From: Bacteroidales bacterium
Lineage (GTDB): Bacteria > Bacteroidota > Bacteroidia > Bacteroidales > Tenuifilaceae
Direction of reading: 5' to 3'
Length of the DNA: 64,000 nucleotides
NCBI GenBank assembly: GCA_011045955.1
Contig: DSBV01000109.1
Location: forward strand, 1-64,000
Under the pieces are notes generated by a model that had not been told where the DNA came from, ran no database searches, and saw only the letters and a program-made list of their open reading frames with translations. Shown piece by piece: positions 60,823-64,000 of the stretch. A program made the position numbers and the translations under genes. Positions within the stretch are counted from its first letter, which is position 1, and every line of letters starts with the position of its first letter.

Positions 60823-60824
60823 CT

Positions 60825-62261
60825 ATGATTAAGTATTTGCCTTTAAAAATTTACCCCTCAACAAAACGAACACTTATCAGGCCGTTCGTTCCGGGGTCTA
60901 CTGCTCAGGTTGAGCATATCCTATTTAGAATTTTTTCAACACCGCCTAATGAAATAGAGAACTATCTTTTAGAAATCTACGATCAGCTTAACTCAGCCGA
61001 CGCGAGACTGAAAGCAATCTTTACAAAGCATTTTGAATATGTGAAGGATAAAATTCCTGCCAATCTCGATATTTCCGATTTAGAAAAAGAACTTATTGGT
61101 GCATACTTTACTCAACAATACGCGCTGGAATCAACCGCTGTTTTCAATCCTTCTGTTGTTCCACACCCAGTGCAGGACAAGGAGGGCGTACTTAAAATAA
61201 TTCTAAGCCTCAGAGCTATTGGCGAAGGCCACATTTCAAGCATTATTTTTATGGAAGGTGAAATTGACGGTTCACTAGACTTAACTCTCAAATCCGATAA
61301 ATCTACCCTAATTTACGAACCAGATAGGATACAGCATTCCTACGAGAAAAAGCTTTTCTTTAAAACGGCATATGAGTTAGACCTGCTTAATAAGATGAAT
61401 AAACCTGTCTTCGATATCTTGGGTTCCGTTTTTGAATTTTCCGATTTAGAAAATGCTATAAATGAGGTTATTAAAAAAAACACTGAAAATAACAGGGCAA
61501 ACCTTGAGGAGGCGTTGAATAAACTTAGGTTGCTTGCCCAATCGAATTTTACTTTACGTTTTAAAACCGATAGCTTGGTTGAACGTGCCATTTTTCCTGC
61601 CTCACCAACTCAAAGCAATGGACTGGAAGACGCCCGTTTTGTTCAATTTAGAAACGACGATGGTAGTTTTATCTACTATGCAACCTTTACGGCTTACGAC
61701 GGAAAAACGGTTATGCCTGAAATGCTTGAAACAAAAGACTTTTGTGAGTTTAAGATATCCACTTTAAACGGTCCAGCTGCCCGCAACAAGGGAATGGCTC
61801 TTTTCCCCCGCAAAATCAACGGTTGCTATATGATGATTGGTAGGCAGGATAACGAGTCGTTGTATATTATGAAATCGGATAACCCCTATTTCTGGTACGA
61901 TTCTAAACCATTAATTAAACCAAAATACAAATGGGAACACATACAAATAGGGAATAGTGGGTCGCCCATTGAGATTGATGAGGGATGGCTGGTGCTAACC
62001 CATGGCGTTGGGCCAATAAGAACCTACTCCCTTGGAGCAATTCTTTTAGATAAGGATAACCCTGAAAAAGTAATTGGCCGCTTGGAAGAACCATTGGTTA
62101 AACCTACTAAAGATGAAGCACTGGGATACGTACCAAATGTGGTGTACACCTGTGGGGCTTTAGCGTACGGTAGGTCCTTGTTTTTACCCTATGCCATAGG
62201 CGACATTATTACAAGGTTTGCATTTGTTGATATCGACCAGTTGTTGAACCATTTAAAATAG
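60825..62261 (+). CDS. GH130-family glycoside phosphorylase/hydrolase
   Basis: NGLEDARFVQF; GPAARNKGMALFPRKINGCYMMIGRQD; WEHIQIGNSGSPIEIDEGWLVLTHGVG. Confidence 0.87.
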   Translation: MIKYLPLKIYPSTKRTLIRPFVPGSTAQVEHILFRIFSTPPNEIENYLLEIYDQLNSADARLKAIFTKHFEYVKDKIPANLDISDLEKELIGAYFTQQYALESTAVFNPSVVPHPVQDKEGVLKIILSLRAIGEGHISSIIFMEGEIDGSLDLTLKSDKSTLIYEPDRIQHSYEKKLFFKTAYELDLLNKMNKPVFDILGSVFEFSDLENAINEVIKKNTENNRANLEEALNKLRLLAQSNFTLRFKTDSLVERAIFPASPTQSNGLEDARFVQFRNDDGSFIYYATFTAYDGKTVMPEMLETKDFCEFKISTLNGPAARNKGMALFPRKINGCYMMIGRQDNESLYIMKSDNPYFWYDSKPLIKPKYKWEHIQIGNSGSPIEIDEGWLVLTHGVGPIRTYSLGAILLDKDNPEKVIGRLEEPLVKPTKDEALGYVPNVVYTCGALAYGRSLFLPYAIGDIITRFAFVDIDQLLNHLK

Positions 62262-62268
62262 CCTTAAA

Positions 62269-63282
62269 ATGAGGATAGCCATGTTATCGCCAATTGCTTG
62301 GCGAACTCCGCCAGTTCATTACGGGCCATGGGAACTTGTAACCTCCATGCTTACTGAAGAACTGGTTAAATTGGGTTTGGATGTAACTCTTTTTGCAACA
62401 GGGAAATCCATAACCAATGCTAAGTTGATGTCGGTTTGTGAGAATGGCTACGAGGAGGACAAATCATTAAACCCAAAGGTGTATGAATGCCTTCATATTT
62501 CTAACTGTTTTGAAAGAGCTAACGAGTTTGATTTAATCCATAACCATTTCGATTTTTTACCCATTACCTATTCAAAACTGACCAGAACGCCTGTTGTAAC
62601 TACTATTCACGGCTTTTCATCGCCAAGCATCCTGTCTGTTTATGAAAAGTATAATGGTCATGTTCATTATGTTTCAATAAGCAATGCTGATAGGGCTGAA
62701 TCGCTGGACTATATCGCAACCATTTACCATGGCATCGACTTAAACCAGTTTCATTTTCAAAATAATCCCAAAAGGAATTACCTGCTTTTCTATGGCCGAA
62801 TTCATAACGACAAGGGAGCGCATGAAGCCATTCAAATTAGTAAACGGGTTGGTTTGCCTTTAATAATGGCAGGGATTATACAGGATCAGAAATACTTTAG
62901 CGAAAAGGTTAAACCCTACTTAAAACCAAGCGTGATTGATTATATAGGTAGCGTTGGGGGTAAACGTCGCGAAGAACTACTGGGTAATGCACTCGCTCTT
63001 TTGCATCCGATCAATTTCAATGAACCTTTTGGCTTATCCGTTGTGGAGGCTATGGCATGTGGTACTCCTGTAATCGCTTTTAACCGTGGTAGCATGCCCG
63101 AACTAATTTCCGATGGATTCAACGGTTTTTTGGTGAATGATATTTCTGAGGCTGTTAGTAAGGTAAACTTAGTGGAAAGTATAAATAGGGAGAACTGTAG
63201 AATAACGGTTGAAAAAAGATTTACAAAAGAAGTTATGGCAGCCAAGTATGTAGATATTTATAAAAAGATTCTAAAACAGTAA
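62269..63282 (+). CDS. Family 4 glycosyltransferase
   Basis: LLFYGRIHNDKGAHEAI; NEPFGLSVVEAMACGTPVIAFNRGSMPELI. Confidence 0.92.
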   Translation: MRIAMLSPIAWRTPPVHYGPWELVTSMLTEELVKLGLDVTLFATGKSITNAKLMSVCENGYEEDKSLNPKVYECLHISNCFERANEFDLIHNHFDFLPITYSKLTRTPVVTTIHGFSSPSILSVYEKYNGHVHYVSISNADRAESLDYIATIYHGIDLNQFHFQNNPKRNYLLFYGRIHNDKGAHEAIQISKRVGLPLIMAGIIQDQKYFSEKVKPYLKPSVIDYIGSVGGKRREELLGNALALLHPINFNEPFGLSVVEAMACGTPVIAFNRGSMPELISDGFNGFLVNDISEAVSKVNLVESINRENCRITVEKRFTKEVMAAKYVDIYKKILKQ

Positions 63283-63285
63283 TTT

Positions 63286-64000
63286 ATGGCAATAGTAAAA
63301 CGATACAGCGGGAATCCTATCTTAACTCCAAGAGATATTCCCTATGAGGTTGCAACTGTTCATAATGCAGCTGTAACGCAGTTTGATGGTGAGTATATCA
63401 TGCTTTTCCGGTCGCATCAATTAAACGGACGAAGTATTTTAGGTTTGGCTCGAAGTGCCGATGCCCTTAATTTTAAAGCTGAGAATCATCCTTTTTTGGT
63501 TCCAGCTAAGAAAGGGGAAGCCGCCGTGTACGAAGAGTATGGCGTTGAGGATCCCAGAATAACATGTATCGATAATGTTTACTACATCACTTATTCTGCT
63601 TATTCGCGACATGGCGTTCGGATTGGACTTGCAAAAACCACCGACTGGAAAAAAGTAGAGAGAATCTCGTTTATTACTCAGGCTGATTATCGAAATGTGG
63701 TCATTTTCCCTGAAATGTTTAATGGTAACTACATCAGGCTCGATCGTCCCCATTCCGAAATATCCCCTTGGTCTATCTGGATTTCCTATTCGCCTGACCT
63801 AATCCATTGGGGAAACTCAAAGCTGATAATGAAACCCGAAAAATACCATTGGGATGAAATGAAAATTGGGCCAGGAGCACCACCCATAAATACAAAAGCG
63901 GGTTGGCTGCATATTTACCATGGTGTTTTCCCTACAATGGACGGCAGTGTGTATCGCCTGGGGGTTGCCTTGCACGACCTTAGCGACCCTTCGAAAATTA
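63286..64000 (+). CDS. GH130-family glycosidase/phosphorylase, truncated by window edge
   Basis: Open frame to window end: MAIVKRYSGNPILTPRDIP...VEDPRITCIDNVYYITYSAYS...MKIGPGAPPINTKAGWLHIYHGV; absent from the ORF track because no stop is present. Confidence 0.88.
   Translation, partial: MAIVKRYSGNPILTPRDIPYEVATVHNAAVTQFDGEYIMLFRSHQLNGRSILGLARSADALNFKAENHPFLVPAKKGEAAVYEEYGVEDPRITCIDNVYYITYSAYSRHGVRIGLAKTTDWKKVERISFITQADYRNVVIFPEMFNGNYIRLDRPHSEISPWSIWISYSPDLIHWGNSKLIMKPEKYHWDEMKIGPGAPPINTKAGWLHIYHGVFPTMDGSVYRLGVALHDLSDPSKI

Overview
64 kb window from a Bacteroidetes (Bacteroidales-like) chromosome: AT-rich, TAnnTTTG-type -7 boxes, and FKBP-type lipoproteins next to a DHH phosphoesterase. Most of it is ordinary housekeeping DNA: RND efflux operon, recF, ribH, msrA, M3 peptidase, kamA-like, rsmI-like, ndk, rplS, yicC/gmk/nadD. 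Accessory blocks are: (i) a restriction/defence island at 26.6-36 kb, with a PLD-SNF2 helicase, an Eco57I-type methylase split by a 1-nt frameshift and carrying an in-frame RAYT (Y1 HUH transposase) domain, a truncated PIN gene and an HsdR-N-like protein; (ii) a carotenoid cluster (crtB, crtI, second desaturase, CruF-like, acyltransferase, GT2); and (iii) a GT4-GH130-GT4-GH130 cluster at the right edge. The most unusual non-coding signals are: (a) hairpins built from the first ~13-15 nt of a tRNA-Leu gene plus its inverted complement, repeated about 105 bp upstream of two different tRNA-Leu genes, each hairpin matching its own downstream tRNA variant; (b) a ~160-nt non-coding element present twice (20939-21100 and 58210-58371) with shared inverted repeats; (c) a structured intergenic sequence at 9127-9211. 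All assignments come from reading the sequence and ORF translations; no searches or folding programs were run.
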